Assembly: GCF_033170385.1 (NCBI RefSeq)
Contig: NZ_CP126170.1
Coordinates: 405,501-469,500 of the forward strand
Reading direction: 5' to 3'
Source of the DNA: Xanthomonas rydalmerensis
GTDB taxonomy: Bacteria; Pseudomonadota; Gammaproteobacteria; Xanthomonadales; Xanthomonadaceae
Length of the DNA stretch: 64,000 nt
Shown: in pieces, positions 24,428-32,669 of the stretch
How positions within the stretch are numbered: position 1 is the first letter of the stretch
Layout of the letters: each line of letters starts with the position of its first letter
Notes under the pieces: model-generated
Database searches by the model: none
What the model saw: only the letters and a program-made list of their open reading frames with translations
What the model was told of the DNA's origin: nothing
Position numbers and translations under genes: made by a program

Positions 24428-25201
24428 CTACCGCAATGCCCAGAAGATTGGTTGACTTCCTCGTAGCATCAACACGTAGTTATCCTTTCCGTGTGCAAAA
24501 ATGGAATAATTATTTCCAATGAGCCACATGAAATCATTGTTTGTAGAGTCTTTTGACGGCTGGCCGAATGCCTCGACAAGCTTTTTGTAAAGAAAGTCGC
24601 CCGAGTACTTTGATCTAAACATGGGCATGTCAAAAGAGATATGTGAGATCTTGGCATCGTCAGTTTTATCTGAGAGGTGATAAGTGACTCTTTCAAAAGG
24701 GGAGTCAGCAAGGTTGACCGTGACAATGTCTGGATCGTTAGGGCTAATTTCAATTTTTGCGTCTGGATATGCCCTAATAATCTCGTCCTTCTTCATTCCA
24801 ATGCGCACTAATCCGAGCCCATTTGGATAAGGGTTTTCGGCAGAAAAAATATTTGCGGCTCTTGCATCAACGAGGTCTTGTTCTAAAGAAGATATCTTGG
24901 ATTTGAACGCGGAAATTTCTTGGTCTTTCCGTTTCGAAATCCCTTCCAAGGAGCTGCTCTTTTTTTCTGATGTCGCAATGGCATTGGAAAGATTTTGATT
25001 GGCCTCTTTCATTTTCATGAGGTCAATCTCTAGTTTGGCGTTCTGTGTGGGCGCTACGATTTGTGTGAAAATTGTTAGGCATAGAAGAAACGTCGCGGCA
25101 GCGCTGCCAGATGCAACGATGACTGGGTTGTTACGCCACTCGAAAGGCTGAGGCGACGGAGTGGGATTGGCTTTAATCTTCCTGGCGGATCTTCTTGTCA
25201 T
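24428..25201 (-). CDS. First-cassette ORF, membrane-anchored coiled-coil protein
   Basis: 257 residues: a basic N-terminus, one membrane segment (VIVASGSAAATFLLCLTIFT), a coiled coil (about residues 58-115) and a C-terminal domain with GLGLVRIGMKKDEIIRAYPD and VTYHLSDKTDDAKISHISF. That last part recalls small periplasmic domains, but no family is claimed. It is markedly AT-richer than neighbouring core genes, consistent with acquisition as a cassette. The ATG lies 12 bases after the attI/cassette core, without a clear ribosome site. It is in the position best placed for expression from an integron promoter. Confidence 0.72.
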   Translation of the reverse strand: MTRRSARKIKANPTPSPQPFEWRNNPVIVASGSAAATFLLCLTIFTQIVAPTQNAKLEIDLMKMKEANQNLSNAIATSEKKSSSLEGISKRKDQEISAFKSKISSLEQDLVDARAANIFSAENPYPNGLGLVRIGMKKDEIIRAYPDAKIEISPNDPDIVTVNLADSPFERVTYHLSDKTDDAKISHISFDMPMFRSKYSGDFLYKKLVEAFGQPSKDSTNNDFMWLIGNNYSIFAHGKDNYVLMLRGSQPIFWALR

Positions 25202-25415
25202 CTGAATTAGCCAGCTAACTACTGTTGGGCCGCCTAAAAGCGGTGATGCGCCAAGTATCTACCAACGCCAGAAATCTGCAAAGAGGGAATTTCTACCCTT
25301 CATCAGCGATTTGCCTGATGGTAGCCCGGCTCCTGAGGTCGATGCTGGCTGCGTTGTCCGACGTCCGAAGTTACACCAGGAAGATTAATGCGTAACGGCA
25401 CATACACCGCCGAGA
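25202..25415 (-). other. attI-like region between first cassette and intI remnant
   Basis: On the minus strand GTTAGCT (25213-25219) is the insertion core, preceded by a GCCCAAC box (25224-25230). The remaining roughly 185 bases up to the integrase remnant hold no ORF and would be expected to contain attI-binding sequence and the cassette promoter; neither can be defined exactly. Confidence 0.6.
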
Positions 25416-25620
25416 TTGCTAGAGCAGGTGTTTGGCCAGTTGCAGCTTTGGCATTACAGCCTGCGTACCGAGCAAGCCAATGTTGACTGTATACGGGGCT
25501 TCATTTTGGCTAACGGCGAACAGCATCCAGCGCTTATGGGCAGGCCTATCAGATCTAGGCGCATGTGCTGGGGAGTTGCTTGTCTGTGCGCGCAGTCCGC
25601 TGGATTGGGCGTCGACGAAC
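25416..25620 (+). pseudogene. intI: Decayed integron integrase intI
   Basis: From 25416 the frame reads LLEQVFGQLQLWHYSLRTEQ, then CIRGFILANGEQHPALMG, matching the N-terminal SAM-like domain of IntI (HYS.RTEQAYV.WIRRFI...HP..MG). About 45 codons in, the similarity stops. In another frame RSPLDWAS (25588-25611) resembles the C-terminal end of IntI (VRSPLD). The catalytic core with its Arg and Tyr residues is missing. The simplest reading is an internal deletion plus frameshift. It points toward ilvD and away from the cassettes, the usual intI orientation. Confidence 0.8.
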
Positions 25621-25681
25621 TACGCTAGCATCAAGAAAAGCAACGAACAACATCAAGAAAAGCCCCTAGCTGTGGTCCCGC

Positions 25682-25705
25682 GTCGGGACTGAAGTCCCTC
25701 CCGCA
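25682..25705. repeat. REP-like element (GGGACTGAAGTCCCTCCC type)
   Basis: A short palindromic element (GGGACTGAAGTCCCTCCCGC) between the intI remnant and ilvD. The same type occurs near 32540 and 60145. Confidence 0.6.
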
Positions 25706-25762
25706 GTGCAGTGCCAGGAAGCCATGAAGACCGCGGATTTCCACGGCCTTCAGGGCAACACC

Positions 25763-27601
25763 TCACCCGTCCAGCAGCGCCTTGTTGCGCACCGCACCCT
25801 TGTCCGCACTGGTCGCCAGCAGCGCATATGCCTTCAATGCCGTGCTGACCTTGCGCGGGCGCGATTCGGCTGGTTTCCAGCCGCGGGCGTCCTGCTCGGC
25901 GCGGCGCGTGGCCAGCTCCGCGTCGGAGACCAGCAGGTCGATGCGGCGTTGGGGGATGTCGATGCGGATGCGGTCGCCGTCGCGGACCAGGCCGATGGCG
26001 CCACCGGCCGCGGCTTCAGGCGAGGCGTGGCCGATCGACAGGCCGGAGGTGCCGCCGGAGAAGCGGCCGTCGGTGAGCAGGGCGCACTGCTTGCCCAGGC
26101 CCTTGGACTTCAGGTAAGAGGTGGGGTACAGCATTTCCTGCATGCCCGGGCCGCCCTTGGGACCTTCGTAGCGGATCACCACGACGTCGCCCGCTTTCAC
26201 TTCGTCGGCGAGGATGCCCTTGACCGCGGCGTCCTGGCTTTCGAACACCTTGGCGTTGCCCTCGAACACGTGGATGGATTCGTCCACGCCCGCGGTCTTC
26301 ACCACGCAGCCGTCCACGGCGATGTTGCCGTACAGCACCGCCAGGCCGCCTTCCTGCGAATAGGCGTGGGCGACGTCGCGGATGCAGCCGGTGGCGCGGT
26401 CGGCGTCCAGGCTCGGCCAGCGCGTGGCCTGGCTGAAGGCGACCTGGGTGGGAATGCCGGCCGGCCCGGCCTGGTAGAAGGTCTGCACCGCGGGGTCTTC
26501 GCTCTGGGTGATGTCCCACTGCGCGATGGCATCGGCCAGGCTGCGGCTGTGCACGGTGGCCTGGTCGGTATGCAGCAGGCCGCCGCGCGCCAGTTCGCCG
26601 AGGATGGCGACGATGCCGCCGGCGCGGTGCACGTCCTCGATGTGGTACTTCTGCGTGTTCGGCGCCACCTTGCACAGCTGCGGCACGCGCTTGGACAGGC
26701 GGTCGATGTCGCGCAGGGTGAACGGCACTTCGGCCTCCTGCGCGGCGGCGAGCAGGTGCAGGATGGTGTTGGTGGAACCGCCCATCGCGATGTCCAGGGT
26801 CATCGCATTCTCGAACGCTTCGAAGGTGGCGATGCCGCGCGGCAGCGCGCGCGGGTCTTCGGCGCCGTACCAGCGGTGGCACAGTTCCACTGCGGTGCGG
26901 CCGGCCTTCAGGAACAGTTGCTCGCGGTCGGCGTGGGTGGCGACCACGGTGCCGTTGCCGGGCAGGGCCAGGCCCAGCGCTTCGGTCAGGCAGTTCATCG
27001 AGTTGGCGGTGAACATGCCCGAGCACGAGCCGCAGGTGGGGCAGGCGCTGCGTTCGAACGCGGCCACCTTCTCGTCGGAGGCGGTGGGATCGGCGGCGAT
27101 CACCATCGCGTCGATCAGGTCCAGGTTGTGGTCGGCGAGCTTGGTCTTGCCGGCTTCCATCGGCCCGCCGGAGACGAACACGGTGGGGATGTTGAGGCGC
27201 AGCGCGGCCATCAGCATGCCGGGGGTGATCTTGTCGCAGTTGGAGATGCACACCAGCGCGTCGGCGCAGTGCGCGTTGACCATGTACTCCACCGAGTCGG
27301 CGATGATCTCGCGGCTGGGCAGCGAGTACAGCATGCCGTCGTGGCCCATGGCGATGCCGTCGTCCACGGCGATGGTGTCGAATTCCTTGGCCACGCCGCC
27401 GACGCGCTCGATCTCGCGCGCGACCAGTTGCCCGAGATCCTTCAGGTGTACGTGGCCGGGCACGAACTGGGTGAAGGAGTTGGCGATGGCGATGATCGGC
27501 TTGTGGAAGTCGGCGTCCTGCATGCCGGTGGCGCGCCACAGCGCGCGGGCGCCGGCCATGTTGCGGCCGTGGGTCGAGGTCTTGGAGCGATAGTCGGGCA
27601 T
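25763..27601 (-). CDS. ilvD: Dihydroxy-acid dehydratase
   Basis: 612 residues (E. coli IlvD has 616). It dehydrates 2,3-dihydroxy-isovalerate and -methylvalerate in Val/Ile synthesis and uses an Fe-S cluster. Visible features are [19 protein letters not shown], the cluster Cys motifs [12 protein letters not shown] and [27 protein letters not shown], and [20 protein letters not shown] near the end. The ATG at 27601 gives the normal [19 protein letters not shown] start. It is the conserved anchor gene next to xanthomonad integrons. Confidence 0.97.
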   Translation of the reverse strand: MPDYRSKTSTHGRNMAGARALWRATGMQDADFHKPIIAIANSFTQFVPGHVHLKDLGQLVAREIERVGGVAKEFDTIAVDDGIAMGHDGMLYSLPSREIIADSVEYMVNAHCADALVCISNCDKITPGMLMAALRLNIPTVFVSGGPMEAGKTKLADHNLDLIDAMVIAADPTASDEKVAAFERSACPTCGSCSGMFTANSMNCLTEALGLALPGNGTVVATHADREQLFLKAGRTAVELCHRWYGAEDPRALPRGIATFEAFENAMTLDIAMGGSTNTILHLLAAAQEAEVPFTLRDIDRLSKRVPQLCKVAPNTQKYHIEDVHRAGGIVAILGELARGGLLHTDQATVHSRSLADAIAQWDITQSEDPAVQTFYQAGPAGIPTQVAFSQATRWPSLDADRATGCIRDVAHAYSQEGGLAVLYGNIAVDGCVVKTAGVDESIHVFEGNAKVFESQDAAVKGILADEVKAGDVVVIRYEGPKGGPGMQEMLYPTSYLKSKGLGKQCALLTDGRFSGGTSGLSIGHASPEAAAGGAIGLVRDGDRIRIDIPQRRIDLLVSDAELATRRAEQDARGWKPAESRPRKVSTALKAYALLATSADKGAVRNKALLDG

Positions 27602-27844
27602 GGGAGCAGCGAACGAGCGGGCGGGGAGGCTGGCGATGGTGGCGCGATCGGATCGTTGCTGCTGCAACCGTCCTGGCGCCCACCGGTGGGCCGACCACGT
27701 TAGCACGCACGCTGGCGCCGCCGCGCGCCGGCCAGGAGTGCGAAGCGGGTCGCAGACCCGCCTGCCTGCGCTTGGCAGACTGCGGAGGCCGGTGCGTCAG
27801 GGGGCGTAGGCCCGGCTCGCCCATCATGACCACAGGAGGTGTCC

Positions 27845-29206
27845 ATGCTCCGGCATGTGCGTTCGTCTTCCGCTGTTTCCTCCCCCACCCCGTCCCTCGC
27901 CTCCACCCCGGCCGATCCGGGCCGCCGCAGCGTGCTGCGCGCCGGTGTCGGCATCGCCGCCGGTGCCGCGCTGTGGGGCCTCGGCGGCCAGGCCCGCGCT
28001 GCGGGCACGCTGCCGTTCGCCGGCCTCAACCTGTCCGGGCTGGCGTCCAACAATTTCGTGGACAACGCCGTCATCGACCGGCACTACCGCGACATCCGCG
28101 ATCAGCACATCGCCGCCGCCGGCGCCTGCCCGCTGTTCCGCCTGCCCACCACCGCTGCACGCTTCAGCACCGGCCAGGGCATGCCGCTCAACGCCACGTA
28201 TTGCGACCAGGTCGAGCAGGTGCTGAATCGGCTCGCGCAGCGCGGCAAGGTGGCGATCCTGGAATTGCACGACTACATGCGCCTGCCGATCAAGGTCGCG
28301 AGCAAGTCCGGTTACCGGCGCGATAGTTCCGGTCAGTTGGTAGGGCCCGATGGGCGCGCGGTCACCGATCCCGCCGACCAGACGGTGTGGGACGGCACCT
28401 ACCGCAAGGGCAATTTCCTGTACCTGGGCTATTTCGATCCTGCCGACAGCCTGCTCAAGCTCTACGAGTACCGCGTGATCGGCACGCCGGGCTGCACGCT
28501 GTACAACGCCGCCGGCCTGCCGGACCTGTGGAGCCGCATCGTGCAGCGCTTCCGCTCGCATCCGGCGATCTTCGGCTGGGGCCTGATGAACGAGCCCTAC
28601 CAGGGACCGGAGCTCAACGCAGACGGCAGCAAGCTGGTGATGGCCGACCACTGGCTGCGCACCGCCACCGCCACCGCAGCGCGCATCTTCGATTTCGACC
28701 GGTCGCATTACGTGTTCGTCTGCGGCAACGAATACGCTAGCGCCCGCCGGTGGAAAGAGGTGTCCAACAACCTGGACACGATCCCCGATCCGTACGATCG
28801 CATCGTCTACGAGGCCCACAATTACCTTGATAACGAGGGCCGCGGAGGCGGTGCCTGGGCCAATCCCAATGAATCCGTTGCGCCGGACACCGGCATCGAG
28901 ATGGTCACGCCCTTCATCGACTGGCTGGCACATAGGGGCAAGCGCGGCTTCCTCGGCGAGCACGGCTATCCGGCGGGCAACGCCAGTGCGGAATTGGCGA
29001 CCAGGCGCATGCTCGCGCACCTGCAGGCCAACAACATCCCCAGCACGCAATGGTGCTTCGGTCCCGGTTGGCCCGACAACGACGTGCTGGGCATGAGTCG
29101 CGACGTCGGCATGGATATCCAGGTCAAGTCCAACATCGCCGCGGTGCAGCCGTACTTCGACGCGCGCCTGTCCAGCTACGTGCCGCCGCCGCCGCCCACG
29201 AGCTGA
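27845..29206 (+). CDS. Tat-exported glycoside hydrolase family 5 protein (cellulase-like)
   Basis: 453 residues. AGGAGG lies 5 bases before the ATG at 27845, which decides the start over the GTG at 27839. A twin-arginine leader (PGRRSVLRAGVGIAAGAAL) precedes a GH5 barrel. The acid/base Glu is in GWGLMNEPYQG and the nucleophile Glu in RGFLGEHGYPAG, with conserved HDYMR and YEAHNYLD. It ends in a poly-Pro tail. Expected activity is endo-beta-glucanase or a related glycosidase on plant polysaccharides; the exact substrate is open. Confidence 0.88.
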   Translation: MLRHVRSSSAVSSPTPSLASTPADPGRRSVLRAGVGIAAGAALWGLGGQARAAGTLPFAGLNLSGLASNNFVDNAVIDRHYRDIRDQHIAAAGACPLFRLPTTAARFSTGQGMPLNATYCDQVEQVLNRLAQRGKVAILELHDYMRLPIKVASKSGYRRDSSGQLVGPDGRAVTDPADQTVWDGTYRKGNFLYLGYFDPADSLLKLYEYRVIGTPGCTLYNAAGLPDLWSRIVQRFRSHPAIFGWGLMNEPYQGPELNADGSKLVMADHWLRTATATAARIFDFDRSHYVFVCGNEYASARRWKEVSNNLDTIPDPYDRIVYEAHNYLDNEGRGGGAWANPNESVAPDTGIEMVTPFIDWLAHRGKRGFLGEHGYPAGNASAELATRRMLAHLQANNIPSTQWCFGPGWPDNDVLGMSRDVGMDIQVKSNIAAVQPYFDARLSSYVPPPPPTS

Positions 29207-29308
29207 CGCGTCGCGACCGCGTCCGCCGTGACGTCCAACCGCCGGCCGCGGGTTTCCGCGGCCGGCGGAACCGGGCATCATCGTGGCTGGACTCAGGAAG
29301 ACGTTGCC

Positions 29309-29863
29309 ATGAAAAGGTCGAAGACGACCGCATTGTTGCTGATGAGCGCCGCGCCGCTGCTGTTTACCGCCTGCGGGCGCGAGCCGGAAGCCAAGGCCCA
29401 GGAAGGCCTGTACACCTCGGTGGATGCCTGCGTGGCGCAGACCCACGACATCGCCACCTGCCGCGAGGCCTTCGCCCAGGCGCAGAAGCAGGCAGCCGAG
29501 CAGGGGCCCAAGTACGCCAGCCGCGAGCAGTGCGCGCAGGACTATTCGCAAGATCGCTGCGTGGAGCAGCGCGACAGCCACGGGCATTCCTTCATCGGGC
29601 CGATGATGACCGGCTTCTTCCTGTCGCAGATGCTCAACAACAACCGCGCCGCCGGGTTCAATGCTGCGCCCGCGTATCAGGACCGGCAGAACCAGTGGCA
29701 GCGGCCGGCGTCCTATTCCGGCGGTGCCGGTGCGGCCGCGGCCGGCAGCAGCCTGCGCGGCAACCAGACCATGACCCATATCGGCGCCACACCGAACCGG
29801 GCGGTCACCGTCAGCCGCGGCGGCTTCGGCGAATCCGGCGGTGGGCGCGGCTTCGGCAGCTGA
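29309..29863 (+). CDS. DUF1190 lipoprotein (YgiB-like)
   Basis: 184 residues with a lipoprotein signal (LLLMSAAPLLFTACG). The DUF1190 pattern follows: YTSVDACVAQ, TCREAFAQAQKQA, GPKYASREQCAQDY, then a Gly/Ser-rich tail (VSRGGFGESGGGRGFGS). Mature Cys pairs probably form disulphides. It precedes the glutathionylspermidine synthase-like gene by 34 bases, the same pairing as ygiB-ygiC in enterobacteria. Confidence 0.88.
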   Translation: MKRSKTTALLLMSAAPLLFTACGREPEAKAQEGLYTSVDACVAQTHDIATCREAFAQAQKQAAEQGPKYASREQCAQDYSQDRCVEQRDSHGHSFIGPMMTGFFLSQMLNNNRAAGFNAAPAYQDRQNQWQRPASYSGGAGAAAAGSSLRGNQTMTHIGATPNRAVTVSRGGFGESGGGRGFGS

Positions 29864-29897
29864 GCACGGCTTTTTCCCTCTTCGCACGAGACCCCGC

Positions 29898-31079
29898 ATG
29901 AAACGCATCGCGATCGTCGAGCGCGGCGACTGGCGCGCCCAGGCCGCGGAGTACGGTTTCCGCTTCCACACCATCGACGGCCAGCGCTATTGGGACGAAC
30001 GCGCCTACTACGCGTTCAGCCTGCGCCAGATCGAGCGCGACCTGGAGGATCCCAGCGCCGAACTGCATGCGATGGCGATGGGCCTGCTCGACGACATCGT
30101 CGCCAGCGAGGCGCTGATGCAGCGGCTGGCGATTCCGCCGGCGTTCCGCGACTGGATCGCCGACAGCTGGCGGCGCCGCGAGCCGCATCTGTACGGGCGC
30201 CTGGACCTGGCCTACGACGGCCGCGGCCCGGCCAAGCTGTACGAACTGAACTACGACACGCCGACGTCGCTGTTCGAATCGGCGTTCTTCCAGTGGCAAT
30301 GGCTGGAGGACCAGCGCGCGCAGGGCCGCTTGCCGGACGACGCCGACCAGTTCAACTCCATCCACGAGGCCTTGCTGGAGCGCTTTGCCGCGCTCGCCGG
30401 CTGGCTGCCGCCGCCGCTGTACTTCGCCGCGGTGCGCGATTCGGAAGAGGATCAAGGCACGGTCGCCTACCTGCGCGACTGCGCCGCGCAGGCCGGCGTC
30501 GCTGGCGAGCTGATCGCGATCGAGGACATCGGCCTGTCCAGCGACGGCCGCTACACCGATCTGGACGACACGGTGATCGGCGCGCTGTTCAAGCTGTATC
30601 CGCTGGAGGACATGTTCGCCGAGCGCTTCGGCCAGGCGCTGCCGGGATCGGGCCTGCGCCTGCTGGAGCCGCCGTGGAAGGCGCTGCTCAGCAACAAGGG
30701 CATCCTGCCGCTGCTGTGGGAGCGCCATCGCGGCCATCCCAACCTGCTGCCGGCCGCGTTTGACGATGGCAGCGCGTTGCCGCCGGGTTGGGTGCGCAAG
30801 CCGCTGCATTCGCGCGAGGGCGCCAACATCGTGCTGCATCTTGACGATGGCCGCGTGCTGGAGAGCGATGGCCCCTATGCCGGGCCTTACATCCGCCAGC
30901 AGGCGCATCCGTTGCCGGCGTTCGAGGGCCGCTACCCGATGGTCGGCAGCTGGATCGTCGGCGACCGCGCCTGCGGCATCGGCATCCGCGAGGACGACGG
31001 CCCGATCACCCGCGACAGCGCCCGGTTCCTGCCGCATGCCATCGTCGAGGACGCGCAGCCGGGTGTGCTGTATGCCTGA
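29898..31079 (+). CDS. Glutathionylspermidine synthase-like ATP-grasp protein (YgiC/YjfC family)
   Basis: 393 residues of the C-terminal ATP-grasp type of glutathionylspermidine synthase, without the amidase half. Motifs are LYGRLDLAYDG, KLYELNYDTPTSLFESAFFQWQW, LSNKGILPLLWERH, WVRKPLHSREGANI and GSWIVGDRACGIGIREDDGPIT. The enterobacterial YgiC/YjfC proteins lack glutathionylspermidine synthase activity, so the true substrate is probably another peptide or amine. It overlaps the next gene by 8 bases. Confidence 0.9.
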   Translation: MKRIAIVERGDWRAQAAEYGFRFHTIDGQRYWDERAYYAFSLRQIERDLEDPSAELHAMAMGLLDDIVASEALMQRLAIPPAFRDWIADSWRRREPHLYGRLDLAYDGRGPAKLYELNYDTPTSLFESAFFQWQWLEDQRAQGRLPDDADQFNSIHEALLERFAALAGWLPPPLYFAAVRDSEEDQGTVAYLRDCAAQAGVAGELIAIEDIGLSSDGRYTDLDDTVIGALFKLYPLEDMFAERFGQALPGSGLRLLEPPWKALLSNKGILPLLWERHRGHPNLLPAAFDDGSALPPGWVRKPLHSREGANIVLHLDDGRVLESDGPYAGPYIRQQAHPLPAFEGRYPMVGSWIVGDRACGIGIREDDGPITRDSARFLPHAIVEDAQPGVLYA

Positions 31080-31746
31080 GTCTGTGTCGCGCGCCGATGC
31101 GGTGTCGCCTGGCGCGCCGCGTCGGCATCGCAACGACGGCACGCCTTTGGCCGCCTATGCGGACCAGGTGGCGGTGCGCTGCCATCGCTGCGGTGCGCCG
31201 GGCTGGGTGCTGGCGCAATGGGAGCCTTACCGGTGGCAGGCGCGATTCCGTTGCGGCCAGTGCGCTGCGGGGCTGGACAGCGACGCCGACGATTGGGTGG
31301 GCGCGGTGCAGCTGGAAGGTCATCGCGCTTGCGGCCATTGTGGGCACAAGTGGGTGCGGGTGCGTGCGACGTCGACCGGTGCAACCGCAGCGCCCGCGAC
31401 CTTGCCCGGGCGTTGCGCGCATTGCGGGAAAAGCAGCGCGGTGGCGGTCACCACGTATCGCGTGCGCGATGGATCGCCCTGCGATCCGCATTTCGGCATG
31501 CCGCTGGTGCTGGTTGCGCCGACCCGCGCCGGGGTGCTGTGGGCCTACAACCCGCGTCATCTGCAGGAGTTGCAGGACTACGTGGCGGCGACGCTGCGCG
31601 AACGCCGCGGCCTGTTCGGTCGCTCGATGGTGGCGCGGTTGCCGGCGTGGATGAAGCTGGCGCGGCACCGCCCACTGATGCTGCGGACGCTGCAGCGCCT
31701 GCAGCAGGCCTGCGCGCAGTTGCCGTCGTTGCCTGCGGCAAAGTGA
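31072..31746 (+). CDS. Multi zinc-ribbon hypothetical protein
   Basis: 224 residues with four CxxC-type pairs (CHRCG, CGQC, CGHCGHKW, CAHCGK), suggesting two zinc ribbons. A C-terminal helical part contains VAATLRERRGLFGRSMVARL. Not recognised as a named family. The 8-base overlap with the glutathionylspermidine synthase-like gene means coupled translation and a possible shared process. Confidence 0.7.
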   Translation: MPESVSRADAVSPGAPRRHRNDGTPLAAYADQVAVRCHRCGAPGWVLAQWEPYRWQARFRCGQCAAGLDSDADDWVGAVQLEGHRACGHCGHKWVRVRATSTGATAAPATLPGRCAHCGKSSAVAVTTYRVRDGSPCDPHFGMPLVLVAPTRAGVLWAYNPRHLQELQDYVAATLRERRGLFGRSMVARLPAWMKLARHRPLMLRTLQRLQQACAQLPSLPAAK

Positions 31747-31975
31747 GCGGCAGCGGTATTCGGGATGCTGTAGCCGTCGTCGCGCGAGCGCAGGGTGTGG
31801 ACCTGATCGACTCGACGCGGTTGACACGCGTTGCGGAAGCGATGATGCGGTGTTGGCGGGGATGCTGGACTGCCGGAGGGGACGCAGCCAGCGTCAGCAC
31901 GCCGAGGCGTGAAGTACGGCTGACGTGCCCGGCGTTGCGCATCGGGAGAAACGGTGCGCCAGTGGGGCACTGGCC

Positions 31976-32254
31976 ATGACCAATCAGACCAAGGACGCCG
32001 TCGTCCTGCAGATCGCCGACGTGGTCGGCCCGTTGCTCGAGCCTCAGGGCTTCGTGTGCCGGCGGCATCGGTTCGAAGCGGCCGATGGCGGCAGCAACCT
32101 CCGTGGTTATGAGATTTGTCTTTCCAGGAGCAAGGCGCATCTTGCGTTGCACCTGCGATTGACGCTGCTGGAGCGCAGGTACGAAGAGGTGTTGTCCAAG
32201 AGCAGATCGAAGAACGAAGTGGCCTTGTTCTTCACGCATCTGACCATGCACTGA
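31976..32254 (+). CDS. Hypothetical protein, possibly truncated
   Basis: 92 residues: VLQIADVVGPLLEPQGFVCR, then YEICLSRSKAHLALHLRLTL. The N-terminal pattern (helix, PLL..GF, strands) recalls the start of DUF4304-like proteins, but the chain stops early and a repeat-rich region follows. It may be a truncated gene. Confidence 0.45.
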   Translation: MTNQTKDAVVLQIADVVGPLLEPQGFVCRRHRFEAADGGSNLRGYEICLSRSKAHLALHLRLTLLERRYEEVLSKSRSKNEVALFFTHLTMH

Positions 32255-32669
32255 CGCGCGTGCAGCGCTGCCCGGCATGCGCGTTTTTGGCATGTTGCGG
32301 TTGCTGCGCGTTGCCGACATGGGAGCGGCTTCGGCCGCGACGCACGATGGCGTGAACGTCGGTCGTCTTCGGACGCTGTCGGGACTGAAGGGTGTCTCTA
32401 ATAACGCGCGTTGCCGCGGCGCAGCCGGACACGTCGTTATCCTCGTAGGAGCGGCTTCAGCCGCGACGGGCATTCCCGGTAGAGCTTGTCGCGGCTGAAG
32501 CCGCTCCTACAACGGGACTCTGTGGTTATTCGAGGTCCCCTGAAGTCCCTCCCACAGTGCACCCATCACGCCAGCCTCGTTCTCGTCAGGAGCGGCGGGG
32601 CCGATGCAGCCGCCATGTGCTGGCCATACCGCGGGCGGCATGCCACCGCACTGCATCGACAGCGTCGCG
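32255..32669. other. 415-base intergenic region with REP elements
   Basis: No gene. It contains a degenerate element (about 32321-32341), a perfect inverted pair (32445-32510) and a GGGACTTCA-type element near 32538-32566. Confidence 0.6.
32445..32510. repeat. Perfect REP doublet
   Basis: Two 23-base arms, 32445-32467 and 32488-32510, are exact reverse complements separated by 20 bases. Each arm contains the shorter palindrome GCGGCTTCAGCCGC. Relatives of the arm occur near 59920 and 60090. The form matches paired REP elements spread by REP-associated transposases. Confidence 0.85.

Larger units (their letters stand above)
21858..25640 (-). mobile_element. Chromosomal integron: decayed integrase, attI and about six cassettes
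   Basis: Five clear attC sites and one degenerate one alternate with AT-richer ORFs that all read leftward. At the right end lie an attI-like junction and a broken, oppositely oriented intI, and then ilvD. This is the geometry of xanthomonad chromosomal integrons, which are known to sit beside ilvD. With intI broken, the array should no longer be mobilised by its own integrase. Genes left of 21.86 kb may be an eroded extension. Confidence 0.85.

Noticed and set aside
24213..24455. 80-codon plus-strand ORF in the integron
   Set aside because: It runs through attC sequence and opposes all cassette ORFs; translations of attC palindromes commonly look open.
25706..27703. 665-codon plus frame opposite ilvD
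   Set aside because: Antisense shadow; ilvD has full-length family motifs on the minus strand.
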